Assembly (NCBI GenBank): GCA_944474755.1
Contig: OX104113.1
Coordinates: forward strand, 62,764,074-62,828,073
DNA: 64,000 nucleotides
Direction: 5' to 3'
From: Limnoperna fortunei
Lineage: Eukaryota; Mollusca; Bivalvia; Mytilida; Modiolidae
Position numbers and translations under genes: made by a program. The notes beneath the pieces are model-generated. The model made no database searches. It was not told where the DNA came from and worked only from the letters and a program-made list of their open reading frames with translations. Positions 23,001-36,800 of this stretch are shown piece after piece (the first letter of the stretch is position 1; each line of letters begins with the position of its first letter).

Positions 23001-26000
23001 CACGCTTTACTTTGTGCTCATAAAATGGCAGCGCCCATACCGTTATGCAATAGTACATTGATACCTATAGAGATATTAAATGGATGCAGAATTAAGCAAA
23101 TTGCATACCTTTAGTACTGTTGATTCAATTACAAAACTTGTATGTAGTTGGGCATATACATCGATGTTCCTTTATGCTTTAAGTGCCGTTTTTTAAAGGC
23201 CACCCCTAGAAAAAAAGGCGCGTTTTAGCAAGAAGTTTTTTTCTCCTCAGTTTGTGCTGCGCTTCAAAATTGATGTTTTTTATCTTTACTGTTGGTGTTT
23301 TTCACATAGCATGTGTAGATGCCTATGTTCGACGATTGTTCTATCTTAAATTTTCATTCAGGGTCCACAATTGAACGAACGAAATGCGGTCTAAATGATC
23401 TTCCGAAAATTAACGGTTTTTGAAACAGACTATAACTTGTTCAAAACTGACCTAAATTTTATAGTACAACATTATGGTTGAATGCTGGACCTTACTTCGG
23501 TGATTTGTAAACAGCGTTTCGAAATCGTTTAACATTTGTGAAATTATCGCCCATTATTATAACACAACCAGAAAGTCAGATTAGGGCCGAAAAAACGTAA
23601 AGATCATAGTTCTTTTATAATTGTCAAAAGTTCAATTTGAATCACTGAATTAGACTAAATTTGCTGTTTTATGCGTCCTGTAACATACAAACTCCAAATG
23701 TAGTGTACACATTGACCACGAGCCTTTCAGTCATTGTTTTATCATTCCCACCCCTAACGTTGCATTGAAAATAGCATGTTTCATGAAATAGACTATAGCT
23801 AATTAAAACGTGAATATAAACAATGAATTTTGTAATAATCTATGATTTTATGCAGAATTTATGCGCTTAAAGTAAAATTTGCCGAATTTAAATGCCAAAA
23901 GAAGCATGTATAGAATACAATGGACCAATGGCCGTTCTATGTTATTTTCCATATGGGGTACCCCTTTTCGATTATTATTTCGTTGAAAGACAAAGTTAAT
24001 TTAATGTTAAATTAAGTGAGATTATTTATGTTAAAGAATAGGGGGTTTATTTGGTGTTATTAAAAATATAGGTTCGCTTTGCTTTTCTGGCTGAAAAATG
24101 AAGGTCAAAAAGGGGGAGTCTATTTTTTTTCAAATTTACTCGAGGTGCCCCTACGTATTCGAAATTTGATTTCTTCCTCCTAAATGTGTATAAAACTCCT
24201 TTTTTGTCTATTTTCATACCAAAGATTGCATTTCTTTCCAAAATATATTTACTTTAACAATCATTATTGACCAATCGCGTTTAACCTGACAGTTTTTTCA
24301 CGCTTTACTTTGTGCTCATAAAATGGCAGCGCCCATACCGTTATGCAATAGTACATTGATACCTATAGAGATATTAAATGGATGCAGAATTAAGCAAATT
24401 GCATACCTTTAGTACTGTTGATTCAATTACAAAACTTGTATGTAGTTGGGCATATACATCGATGTTCCTTTATGCTTTAAGTGCCGTTTTTTAAAGGCCA
24501 CCCCTAGAAAAAAAGGCGCGTTTTAGCAAGAAGTTTTTTTCTCCTCAGTTTGTGCTGCGCTTCAAAATTGATGTTTTTTATCTTTACTGTTGGTGTTTTT
24601 CACATAGCATGTGTAGATGCCTATGTTCGACGATTGTTCTATCTTAAATTTTCATTCAGGGTCCACAATTGAACGAACGAAATGCGGTCTAAATGATCTT
24701 CCGAAAATTAACGGTTTTTGAAACAGACTATAACTTGTTCAAAACTGACCTAAATTTTATAGTACAACATTATGGTTGAATGCTGGACCTTACTTCGGTG
24801 ATTTGTAAACAGCGTTTCGAAATCGTTTAACATTTGTGAAATTATCGCCCATTATTATAACACAACCAGAAAGTCAGATTAGGGCCGAAAAAACGTAAAG
24901 ATCATAGTTCTTTTATAATTGTCAAAAGTTCAATTTGAATCACTGAATTAGACTAAATTTGCTGTTTTATGCGTCCTGTAACATACAAACTCCAAATGTA
25001 GTGTACACATTGACCACGAGCCTTTCAGTCATTGTTTTATCATTCCCACCCCTAACGTTGCATTGAAAATAGCATGTTTCATGAAATAGACTATAGCTGA
25101 TTAAAACGTGAATATAAACAATGAATTTTGTAATAATCTATGATTTTATGCAGAATTTATGCGCTTAAAGTAAAATTTGCCGAATTTAAATGCCAAAAGA
25201 AGCATGTATAGAATACAATGGACCAATGGCCGTTCTATGTTATTTTCCATATGGGGTACCCCTTTTCGATTATTATTTCGTTGAAAGACAAAGTTAATTT
25301 AATGTTAAATTAAGTGAGATTATTTATGTTAAAGAATAGGGGGTTTATTTGGTGTTATTAAAAATATAGGTTCGCTTTGCTTTTCTGGCTGAAAAATGAA
25401 GGTCAAAAAGGGGGAGTCTATTTTTTTTCAAATTTACTCGAGGTGCCCCTACGTATTCGAAATTTGATTTCTTCCTCCTAAATGTGTATAAAACTCCTTT
25501 TTTGTCTATTTTCATACCAAAGATTGCATTTCTTTCCAAAATATATTTACTTTAACAATCATTATTGACCAATCGCGTTTAACCTGACAGTTTTTTCACG
25601 CTTTACTTTGTGCTCATAAAATGGCAGCGCCCATACCGTTATGCAATAGTACATTGATACCTATAGAGATATTAAATGGATGCAGAATTAAGCAAATTGC
25701 ATACCTTTAGTACTGTTGATTCAATTACAAAACTTGTATGTAGTTGGGCATATACATCGATGTTCCTTTATGCTTTAAGTGCCGTTTTTTAAAGGCCACC
25801 CCTAGAAAAAAAGGCGCGTTTTAGCAAGAAGTTTTTTTCTCCTCAGTTTGTGCTGCGCTTCAAAATTGATGTTTTTTATCTTTACTGTTGGTGTTTTTCA
25901 CATAGCATGTGTAGATGCCTATGTTCGACGATTGTTCTATCTTAAATTTTCATTCAGGGTCCACAATTGAACGAACGAAATGCGGTCTAAACGATCTTCC

Positions 26001-26507
26001 GAAAATTAACGGTTTTTGAAACAGACTATAACTTGTTCAAAACTGACCTAAATTTTATAGTACAACATTATGGTTGAATGCTGGACCTTACTTCGGTGAT
26101 TTGTAAACAGCGTTTCGAAATCGTTTAACATTTGTGAAATTATCGCCCATTATTATAACACAACCAGAAAGTCAGATTAGGGCCGAAAAAACGTAAAGAT
26201 CATAGTTCTTTTATAATTGTCAAAAGTTCAATTTGAATCACTGAATTAGACTAAATTTGCTGTTTTATGCGTCCTGTAACATACAAACTCCAAATGTAGT
26301 GTACACATTGACCACGAGCCTTTCAGTCATTGTTTTATCATTCCCACCCCTAACGTTGCATTGAAAATAGCATGTTTCATGAAATAGACTATAGCTAATT
26401 AAAACGTGAATATAAACAATGAATTTTGTAATAATCTATGATTTTATGCAGAATTTATGCGCTTAAAGTAAAATTTGCCGAATTTAAATGCCAAAAGAAG
26501 CATGTAT

Positions 26508-27805
26508 AGAATACAATGGACCAATGGCCGTTCTATGTTATTTTCCATATGGGGTACCCCTTTTCGATTATTATTTCGTTGAAAGACAAAGTTAATTTAA
26601 TGTTAAATTAAGTGAGATTATTTATGTTAAAGAATAGGGGGTTTATTTGGTGTTATTAAAAATATAGGTTCGCTTTTCTTTTCTGGCTGAAAAATGAAGG
26701 TCAAAAAGGGGGAGTCTATTTTTTTTCAAATTTACTCGAGGTGCCCCTACGTATTCGAAATTTGATTTCTTCCTCCTAAATGTGTATAAAACTCCTTTTT
26801 TGTCTATTTTTATACCAAAGATTGCATTTCTTTCCAAAATATATTTACTTTAACAATCATTATTGACCAATCGCGTTTAACCTGACAGTTTTTTCACGCT
26901 TTACTTTGTGCTCATAAAATGGCAGCGCCCATACCGTTATGCAATAGTACATTGATACCTATAGAGATATTAAATGGATGCAGAATTAAGCAAATTGCAT
27001 ACCTTTAGTACTGTTGATTCAATTACAAAACTTGTATGTAGTTGGGCATATACATCGATGTTCCTTTATGCTTTAAGTGCCGTTTTTTAAAGGCCACCCC
27101 TAGAAAAAAAGGCGCGTTTTAGCAAGAAGTTTTTTTCTCCTCAGTTTGTGCTGCGCTTCAAAATTGATGTTTTTTATCTTTACTGTTGGTGTTTTTCACA
27201 TAGCATGTGTAGATGCCTATGTTCGACGATTGTTCTATCTTAAATTTTCATTCAGGGTCCACAATTGAACGAACGAAATGCGGTCTAAATGATCTTCCGA
27301 AAATTAACGGTTTTTGAAACAGACTATAACTTGTTCAAAACTGACCTAAATTTTATAGTACAACATTATGGTTGAATGCTGGACCTTACTTCGGTGATTT
27401 GTAAACAGCGTTTCGAAATCGTTTAACATTTGTGAAATTATCGCCCATTATTATAACACAACCAGAAAGTCAGATTAGGGCCGAAAAAACGTAAAGATCA
27501 TAGTTCTTTTATAATTGTCAAAAGTTCAATTTGAATCACTGAATTAGACTAAATTTGCTGTTTTATGCGTCCTGTAACATACAAACTCCAAATGTAGTGT
27601 ACACATTGACCACGAGCCTTTCAGTCATTGTTTTATCATTCCCACCCCTAACGTTGCATTGAAAATAGCATGTTTCATGAAATAGACTATAGCTAATTAA
27701 AACGTGAATATAAACAATGAATTTTGTAATAATCTATGATTTTATGCAGAATTTATGCGCTTAAAGTAAAATTTGCCGAATTTAAATGCCAAAAGAAGCA
27801 TGTAT
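26508..27805. repeat. Satellite copy 11 with two substitutions
   Basis: CGCTTTTCTT replaces CGCTTTGCTT (near 26677) and TTTTTATACC replaces TTTTCATACC (near 26811). On the minus-strand frame these give Ala-to-Glu and Met-to-Ile. Two replacement changes in one copy are no sign of protein constraint. Confidence 0.9.
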
Positions 27806-30800
27806 AGAATACAATGGACCAATGGCCGTTCTATGTTATTTTCCATATGGGGTACCCCTTTTCGATTATTATTTCGTTGAAAGACAAAGTTAATTTAATG
27901 TTAAATTAAGTGAGATTATTTATGTTAAAGAATAGGGGGTTTATTTGGTGTTATTAAAAATATAGGTTCGCTTTGCTTTTCTGGCTGAAAAATGAAGGTC
28001 AAAAAGGGGGAGTCTATTTTTTTTCAAATTTACTCGAGGTGCCCCTACGTATTCGAAATTTGATTTCTTCCTCCTAAATGTGTATAAAACTCCTTTTTTG
28101 TCTATTTTCATACCAAAGATTGCATTTCTTTCCAAAATATATTTACTTTAACAATCATTATTGACCAATCGCGTTTAACCTGACAGTTTTTTCACGCTTT
28201 ACTTTGTGCTCATAAAATGGCAGCGCCCATACCGTTATGCAATAGTACATTGATACCTATAGAGATATTAAATGGATGCAGAATTAAGCAAATTGCATAC
28301 CTTTAGTACTGTTGATTCAATTACAAAACTTGTATGTAGTTGGGCATATACATCGATGTTCCTTTATGCTTTAAGTGCCGTTTTTTAAAGGCCACCCCTA
28401 GAAAAAAAGGCGCGTTTTAGCAAGAAGTTTTTTTCTCCTCAGTTTGTGCTGCGCTTCAAAATTGATGTTTTTTATCTTTACTGTTGGTGTTTTTCACATA
28501 GCATGTGTAGATGCCTATGTTCGACGATTGTTCTATCTTAAATTTTCATTCAGGGTCCACAATTGAACGAACGAAATGCGGTCTAAATGATCTTCCGAAA
28601 ATTAACGGTTTTTGAAACAGACTATAACTTGTTCAAAACTGACCTAAATTTTATAGTACAACATTATGGTTGAATGCTGGACCTTACTTCGGTGATTTGT
28701 AAACAGCGTTTCGAAATCGTTTAACATTTGTGAAATTATCGCCCATTATTATAACACAACCAGAAAGTCAGATTAGGGCCGAAAAAACGTAAAGATCATA
28801 GTTCTTTTATAATTGTCAAAAGTTCAATTTGAATCACTGAATTAGACTAAATTTGCTGTTTTATGCGTCCTGTAACATACAAACTCCAAATGTAGTGTAC
28901 ACATTGACCACGAGCCTTTCAGTCATTGTTTTATCATTCCCACCCCTAACGTTGCATTGAAAATAGCATGTTTCATGAAATAGACTATAGCTAATTAAAA
29001 CGTGAATATAAACAATGAATTTTGTAATAATCTATGATTTTATGCAGAATTTATGCGCTTAAAGTAAAATTTGCCGAATTTAAATGCCAAAAGAAGCATG
29101 TATAGAATACAATGGACCAATGGCCGTTCTATGTTATTTTCCATATGGGGTACCCCTTTTCGATTATTATTTCGTTGAAAGACAAAGTTAATTTAATGTT
29201 AAATTAAGTGAGATTATTTATGTTAAAGAATAGGGGGTTTATTTGGTGTTATTAAAAATATAGGTTCGCTTTGCTTTTCTGGCTGAAAAATGAAGGTCAA
29301 AAAGGGGGAGTCTATTTTTTTTCAAATTTACTCGAGGTGCCCCTACGTATTCGAAATTTGATTTCTTCCTCCTAAATGTGTATAAAACTCCTTTTTTGTC
29401 TATTTTCATACCAAAGATTGCATTTCTTTCCAAAATATATTTACTTTAACAATCATTATTGACCAATCGCGTTTAACCTGACAGTTTTTTCACGCTTTAC
29501 TTTGTGCTCATAAAATGGCAGCGCCCATACCGTTATGCAATAGTACATTGATACCTATAGAGATATTAAATGGATGCAGAATTAAGCAAATTGCATACCT
29601 TTAGTACTGTTGATTCAATTACAAAACTTGTATGTAGTTGGGCATATACATCGATGTTCCTTTATGCTTTAAGTGCCGTTTTTTAAAGGCCACCCCTAGA
29701 AAAAAAGGCGCGTTTTAGCAAGAAGTTTTTTTCTCCTCAGTTTGTGCTGCGCTTCAAAATTGATGTTTTTTATCTTTACTGTTGGTGTTTTTCACATAGC
29801 ATGTGTAGATGCCTATGTTCGACGATTGTTCTATCTTAAATTTTCATTCAGGGTCCACAATTGAACGAACGAAATGCGGTCTAAATGATCTTCCGAAAAT
29901 TAACGGTTTTTGAAACAGACTATAACTTGTTCAAAACTGACCTAAATTTTATAGTACAACATTATGGTTGAATGCTGGACCTTACTTCGGTGATTTGTAA
30001 ACAGCGTTTCGAAATCGTTTAACATTTGTGAAATTATCGCCCATTATTATAACACAACCAGAAAGTCAGATTAGGGCCGAAAAAACGTAAAGATCATAGT
30101 TCTTTTATAATTGTCAAAAGTTCAATTTGAATCACTGAATTAGACTAAATTTGCTGTTTTATGCGTCCTGTAACATACAAACTCCAAATGTAGTGTACAC
30201 ATTGACCACGAGCCTTTCAGTCATTGTTTTATCATTCCCACCCCTAACGTTGCATTGAAAATAGCATGTTTCATGAAATAGACTATAGCTAATTAAAACG
30301 TGAATATAAACAATGAATTTTGTAATAATCTATGATTTTATGCAGAATTTATGCGCTTAAAGTAAAATTTGCCGAATTTAAATGCCAAAAGAAGCATGTA
30401 TAGAATACAATGGACCAATGGCCGTTCTATGTTATTTTCCATATGGGGTACCCCTTTTCGATTATTATTTCGTTGAAAGACAAAGTTAATTTAATGTTAA
30501 ATTAAGTGAGATTATTTATGTTAAAGAATAGGGGGTTTATTTGGTGTTATTAAAAATATAGGTTCGCTTTGCTTTTCTGGCTGAAAAATGAAGGTCAAAA
30601 AGGGGGAGTCTATTTTTTTTCAAATTTACTCGAGGTGCCCCTACGTATTCGAAATTTGATTTCTTCCTCCTAAATGTGTATAAAACTCCTTTTTTGTCTA
30701 TTTTCATACCAAAGATTGCATTTCTTTCCAAAATATATTTACTTTAACAATCATTATTGACCAATCGCGTTTAACCTGACAGTTTTTTCACGCTTTACTT

Positions 30801-33800
30801 TGTGCTCATAAAATGGCAGCGCCCATACCGTTATGCAATAGTACATTGATACCTATAGAGATATTAAATGGATGCAGAATTAAGCAAATTGCATACCTTT
30901 AGTACTGTTGATTCAATTACAAAACTTGTATGTAGTTGGGCATATACATCGATGTTCCTTTATGCTTTAAGTGCCGTTTTTTAAAGGCCACCCCTAGAAA
31001 AAAAGGCGCGTTTTAGCAAGAAGTTTTTTTCTCCTCAGTTTGTGCTGCGCTTCAAAATTGATGTTTTTTATCTTTACTGTTGGTGTTTTTCACATAGCAT
31101 GTGTAGATGCCTATGTTCGACGATTGTTCTATCTTAAATTTTCATTCAGGGTCCACAATTGAACGAACGAAATGCGGTCTAAATGATCTTCCGAAAATTA
31201 ACGGTTTTTGAAACAGACTATAACTTGTTCAAAACTGACCTAAATTTTATAGTACAACATTATGGTTGAATGCTGGACCTTACTTCGGTGATTTGTAAAC
31301 AGCGTTTCGAAATCGTTTAACATTTGTGAAATTATCGCCCATTATTATAACACAACCAGAAAGTCAGATTAGGGCCGAAAAAACGTAAAGATCATAGTTC
31401 TTTTATAATTGTCAAAAGTTCAATTTGAATCACTGAATTAGACTAAATTTGCTGTTTTATGCGTCCTGTAACATACAAACTCCAAATGTAGTGTACACAT
31501 TGACCACGAGCCTTTCAGTCATTGTTTTATCATTCCCACCCCTAACGTTGCATTGAAAATAGCATGTTTCATGAAATAGACTATAGCTAATTAAAACGTG
31601 AATATAAACAATGAATTTTGTAATAATCTATGATTTTATGCAGAATTTATGCGCTTAAAGTAAAATTTGCCGAATTTAAATGCCAAAAGAAGCATGTATA
31701 GAATACAATGGACCAATGGCCGTTCTATGTTATTTTCCATATGGGGTACCCCTTTTCGATTATTATTTCGTTGAAAGACAAAGTTAATTTAATGTTAAAT
31801 TAAGTGAGATTATTTATGTTAAAGAATAGGGGGTTTATTTGGTGTTATTAAAAATATAGGTTCGCTTTGCTTTTCTGGCTGAAAAATGAAGGTCAAAAAG
31901 GGGGAGTCTATTTTTTTTCAAATTTACTCGAGGTGCCCCTACGTATTCGAAATTTGATTTCTTCCTCCTAAATGTGTATAAAACTCCTTTTTTGTCTATT
32001 TTCATACCAAAGATTGCATTTCTTTCCAAAATATATTTACTTTAACAATCATTATTGACCAATCGCGTTTAACCTGACAGTTTTTTCACGCTTTACTTTG
32101 TGCTCATAAAATGGCAGCGCCCATACCGTTATGCAATAGTACATTGATACCTATAGAGATATTAAATGGATGCAGAATTAAGCAAATTGCATACCTTTAG
32201 TACTGTTGATTCAATTACAAAACTTGTATGTAGTTGGGCATATACATCGATGTTCCTTTATGCTTTAAGTGCCGTTTTTTAAAGGCCACCCCTAGAAAAA
32301 AAGGCGCGTTTTAGCAAGAAGTTTTTTTCTCCTCAGTTTGTGCTGCGCTTCAAAATTGATGTTTTTTATCTTTACTGTTGGTGTTTTTCACATAGCATGT
32401 GTAGATGCCTATGTTCGACGATTGTTCTATCTTAAATTTTCATTCAGGGTCCACAATTGAACGAACGAAATGCGGTCTAAATGATCTTCCGAAAATTAAC
32501 GGTTTTTGAAACAGACTATAACTTGTTCAAAACTGACCTAAATTTTATAGTACAACATTATGGTTGAATGCTGGACCTTACTTCGGTGATTTGTAAACAG
32601 CGTTTCGAAATCGTTTAACATTTGTGAAATTATCGCCCATTATTATAACACAACCAGAAAGTCAGATTAGGGCCGAAAAAACGTAAAGATCATAGTTCTT
32701 TTATAATTGTCAAAAGTTCAATTTGAATCACTGAATTAGACTAAATTTGCTGTTTTATGCGTCCTGTAACATACAAACTCCAAATGTAGTGTACACATTG
32801 ACCACGAGCCTTTCAGTCATTGTTTTATCATTCCCACCCCTAACGTTGCATTGAAAATAGCATGTTTCATGAAATAGACTATAGCTAATTAAAACGTGAA
32901 TATAAACAATGAATTTTGTAATAATCTATGATTTTATGCAGAATTTATGCGCTTAAAGTAAAATTTGCCGAATTTAAATGCCAAAAGAAGCATGTATAGA
33001 ATACAATGGACCAATGGCCGTTCTATGTTATTTTCCATATGGGGTACCCCTTTTCGATTATTATTTCGTTGAAAGACAAAGTTAATTTAATGTTAAATTA
33101 AGTGAGATTATTTATGTTAAAGAATAGGGGGTTTATTTGGTGTTATTAAAAATATAGGTTCGCTTTGCTTTTCTGGCTGAAAAATGAAGGTCAAAAAGGG
33201 GGAGTCTATTTTTTTTCAAATTTACTCGAGGTGCCCCTACGTATTCGAAATTTGATTTCTTCCTCCTAAATGTGTATAAAACTCCTTTTTTGTCTATTTT
33301 CATACCAAAGATTGCATTTCTTTCCAAAATATATTTACTTTAACAATCATTATTGACCAATCGCGTTTAACCTGACAGTTTTTTCACGCTTTACTTTGTG
33401 CTCATAAAATGGCAGCGCCCATACCGTTATGCAATAGTACATTGATACCTATAGAGATATTAAATGGATGCAGAATTAAGCAAATTGCATACCTTTAGTA
33501 CTGTTGATTCAATTACAAAACTTGTATGTAGTTGGGCATATACATCGATGTTCCTTTATGCTTTAAGTGCCGTTTTTTAAAGGCCACCCCTAGAAAAAAA
33601 GGCGCGTTTTAGCAAGAAGTTTTTTTCTCCTCAGTTTGTGCTGCGCTTCAAAATTGATGTTTTTTATCTTTACTGTTGGTGTTTTTCACATAGCATGTGT
33701 AGATGCCTATGTTCGACGATTGTTCTATCTTAAATTTTCATTCAGGGTCCACAATTGAACGAACGAAATGCGGTCTAAATGATCTTCCGAAAATTAACGG

Positions 33801-36800
33801 TTTTTGAAACAGACTATAACTTGTTCAAAACTGACCTAAATTTTATAGTACAACATTATGGTTGAATGCTGGACCTTACTTCGGTGATTTGTAAACAGCG
33901 TTTCGAAATCGTTTAACATTTGTGAAATTATCGCCCATTATTATAACACAACCAGAAAGTCAGATTAGGGCCGAAAAAACGTAAAGATCATAGTTCTTTT
34001 ATAATTGTCAAAAGTTCAATTTGAATCACTGAATTAGACTAAATTTGCTGTTTTATGCGTCCTGTAACATACAAACTCCAAATGTAGTGTACACATTGAC
34101 CACGAGCCTTTCAGTCATTGTTTTATCATTCCCACCCCTAACGTTGCATTGAAAATAGCATGTTTCATGAAATAGACTATAGCTAATTAAAACGTGAATA
34201 TAAACAATGAATTTTGTAATAATCTATGATTTTATGCAGAATTTATGCGCTTAAAGTAAAATTTGCCGAATTTAAATGCCAAAAGAAGCATGTATAGAAT
34301 ACAATGGACCAATGGCCGTTCTATGTTATTTTCCATATGGGGTACCCCTTTTCGATTATTATTTCGTTGAAAGACAAAGTTAATTTAATGTTAAATTAAG
34401 TGAGATTATTTATGTTAAAGAATAGGGGGTTTATTTGGTGTTATTAAAAATATAGGTTCGCTTTGCTTTTCTGGCTGAAAAATGAAGGTCAAAAAGGGGG
34501 AGTCTATTTTTTTTCAAATTTACTCGAGGTGCCCCTACGTATTCGAAATTTGATTTCTTCCTCCTAAATGTGTATAAAACTCCTTTTTTGTCTATTTTCA
34601 TACCAAAGATTGCATTTCTTTCCAAAATATATTTACTTTAACAATCATTATTGACCAATCGCGTTTAACCTGACAGTTTTTTCACGCTTTACTTTGTGCT
34701 CATAAAATGGCAGCGCCCATACCGTTATGCAATAGTACATTGATACCTATAGAGATATTAAATGGATGCAGAATTAAGCAAATTGCATACCTTTAGTACT
34801 GTTGATTCAATTACAAAACTTGTATGTAGTTGGGCATATACATCGATGTTCCTTTATGCTTTAAGTGCCGTTTTTTAAAGGCCACCCCTAGAAAAAAAGG
34901 CGCGTTTTAGCAAGAAGTTTTTTTCTCCTCAGTTTGTGCTGCGCTTCAAAATTGATGTTTTTTATCTTTACTGTTGGTGTTTTTCACATAGCATGTGTAG
35001 ATGCCTATGTTCGACGATTGTTCTATCTTAAATTTTCATTCAGGGTCCACAATTGAACGAACGAAATGCGGTCTAAATGATCTTCCGAAAATTAACGGTT
35101 TTTGAAACAGACTATAACTTGTTCAAAACTGACCTAAATTTTATAGTACAACATTATGGTTGAATGCTGGACCTTACTTCGGTGATTTGTAAACAGCGTT
35201 TCGAAATCGTTTAACATTTGTGAAATTATCGCCCATTATTATAACACAACCAGAAAGTCAGATTAGGGCCGAAAAAACGTAAAGATCATAGTTCTTTTAT
35301 AATTGTCAAAAGTTCAATTTGAATCACTGAATTAGACTAAATTTGCTGTTTTATGCGTCCTGTAACATACAAACTCCAAATGTAGTGTACACATTGACCA
35401 CGAGCCTTTCAGTCATTGTTTTATCATTCCCACCCCTAACGTTGCATTGAAAATAGCATGTTTCATGAAATAGACTATAGCTAATTAAAACGTGAATATA
35501 AACAATGAATTTTGTAATAATCTATGATTTTATGCAGAATTTATGCGCTTAAAGTAAAATTTGCCGAATTTAAATGCCAAAAGAAGCATGTATAGAATAC
35601 AATGGACCAATGGCCGTTCTATGTTATTTTCCATATGGGGTACCCCTTTTCGATTATTATTTCGTTGAAAGACAAAGTTAATTTAATGTTAAATTAAGTG
35701 AGATTATTTATGTTAAAGAATAGGGGGTTTATTTGGTGTTATTAAAAATATAGGTTCGCTTTGCTTTTCTGGCTGAAAAATGAAGGTCAAAAAGGGGGAG
35801 TCTATTTTTTTTCAAATTTACTCGAGGTGCCCCTACGTATTCGAAATTTGATTTCTTCCTCCTAAATGTGTATAAAACTCCTTTTTTGTCTATTTTCATA
35901 CCAAAGATTGCATTTCTTTCCAAAATATATTTACTTTAACAATCATTATTGACCAATCGCGTTTAACCTGACAGTTTTTTCACGCTTTACTTTGTGCTCA
36001 TAAAATGGCAGCGCCCATACCGTTATGCAATAGTACATTGATACCTATAGAGATATTAAATGGATGCAGAATTAAGCAAATTGCATACCTTTAGTACTGT
36101 TGATTCAATTACAAAACTTGTATGTAGTTGGGCATATACATCGATGTTCCTTTATGCTTTAAGTGCCGTTTTTTAAAGGCCACCCCTAGAAAAAAAGGCG
36201 CGTTTTAGCAAGAAGTTTTTTTCTCCTCAGTTTGTGCTGCGCTTCAAAATTGATGTTTTTTATCTTTACTGTTGGTGTTTTTCACATAGCATGTGTAGAT
36301 GCCTATGTTCGACGATTGTTCTATCTTAAATTTTCATTCAGGGTCCACAATTGAACGAACGAAATGCGGTCTAAATGATCTTCCGAAAATTAACGGTTTT
36401 TGAAACAGACTATAACTTGTTCAAAACTGACCTAAATTTTATAGTACAACATTATGGTTGAATGCTGGACCTTACTTCGGTGATTTGTAAACAGCGTTTC
36501 GAAATCGTTTAACATTTGTGAAATTATCGCCCATTATTATAACACAACCAGAAAGTCAGATTAGGGCCGAAAAAACGTAAAGATCATAGTTCTTTTATAA
36601 TTGTCAAAAGTTCAATTTGAATCACTGAATTAGACTAAATTTGCTGTTTTATGCGTCCTGTAACATACAAACTCCAAATGTAGTGTACACATTGACCACG
36701 AGCCTTTCAGTCATTGTTTTATCATTCCCACCCCTAACGTTGCATTGAAAATAGCATGTTTCATGAAATAGACTATAGCTAATTAAAACGTGAATATAAA

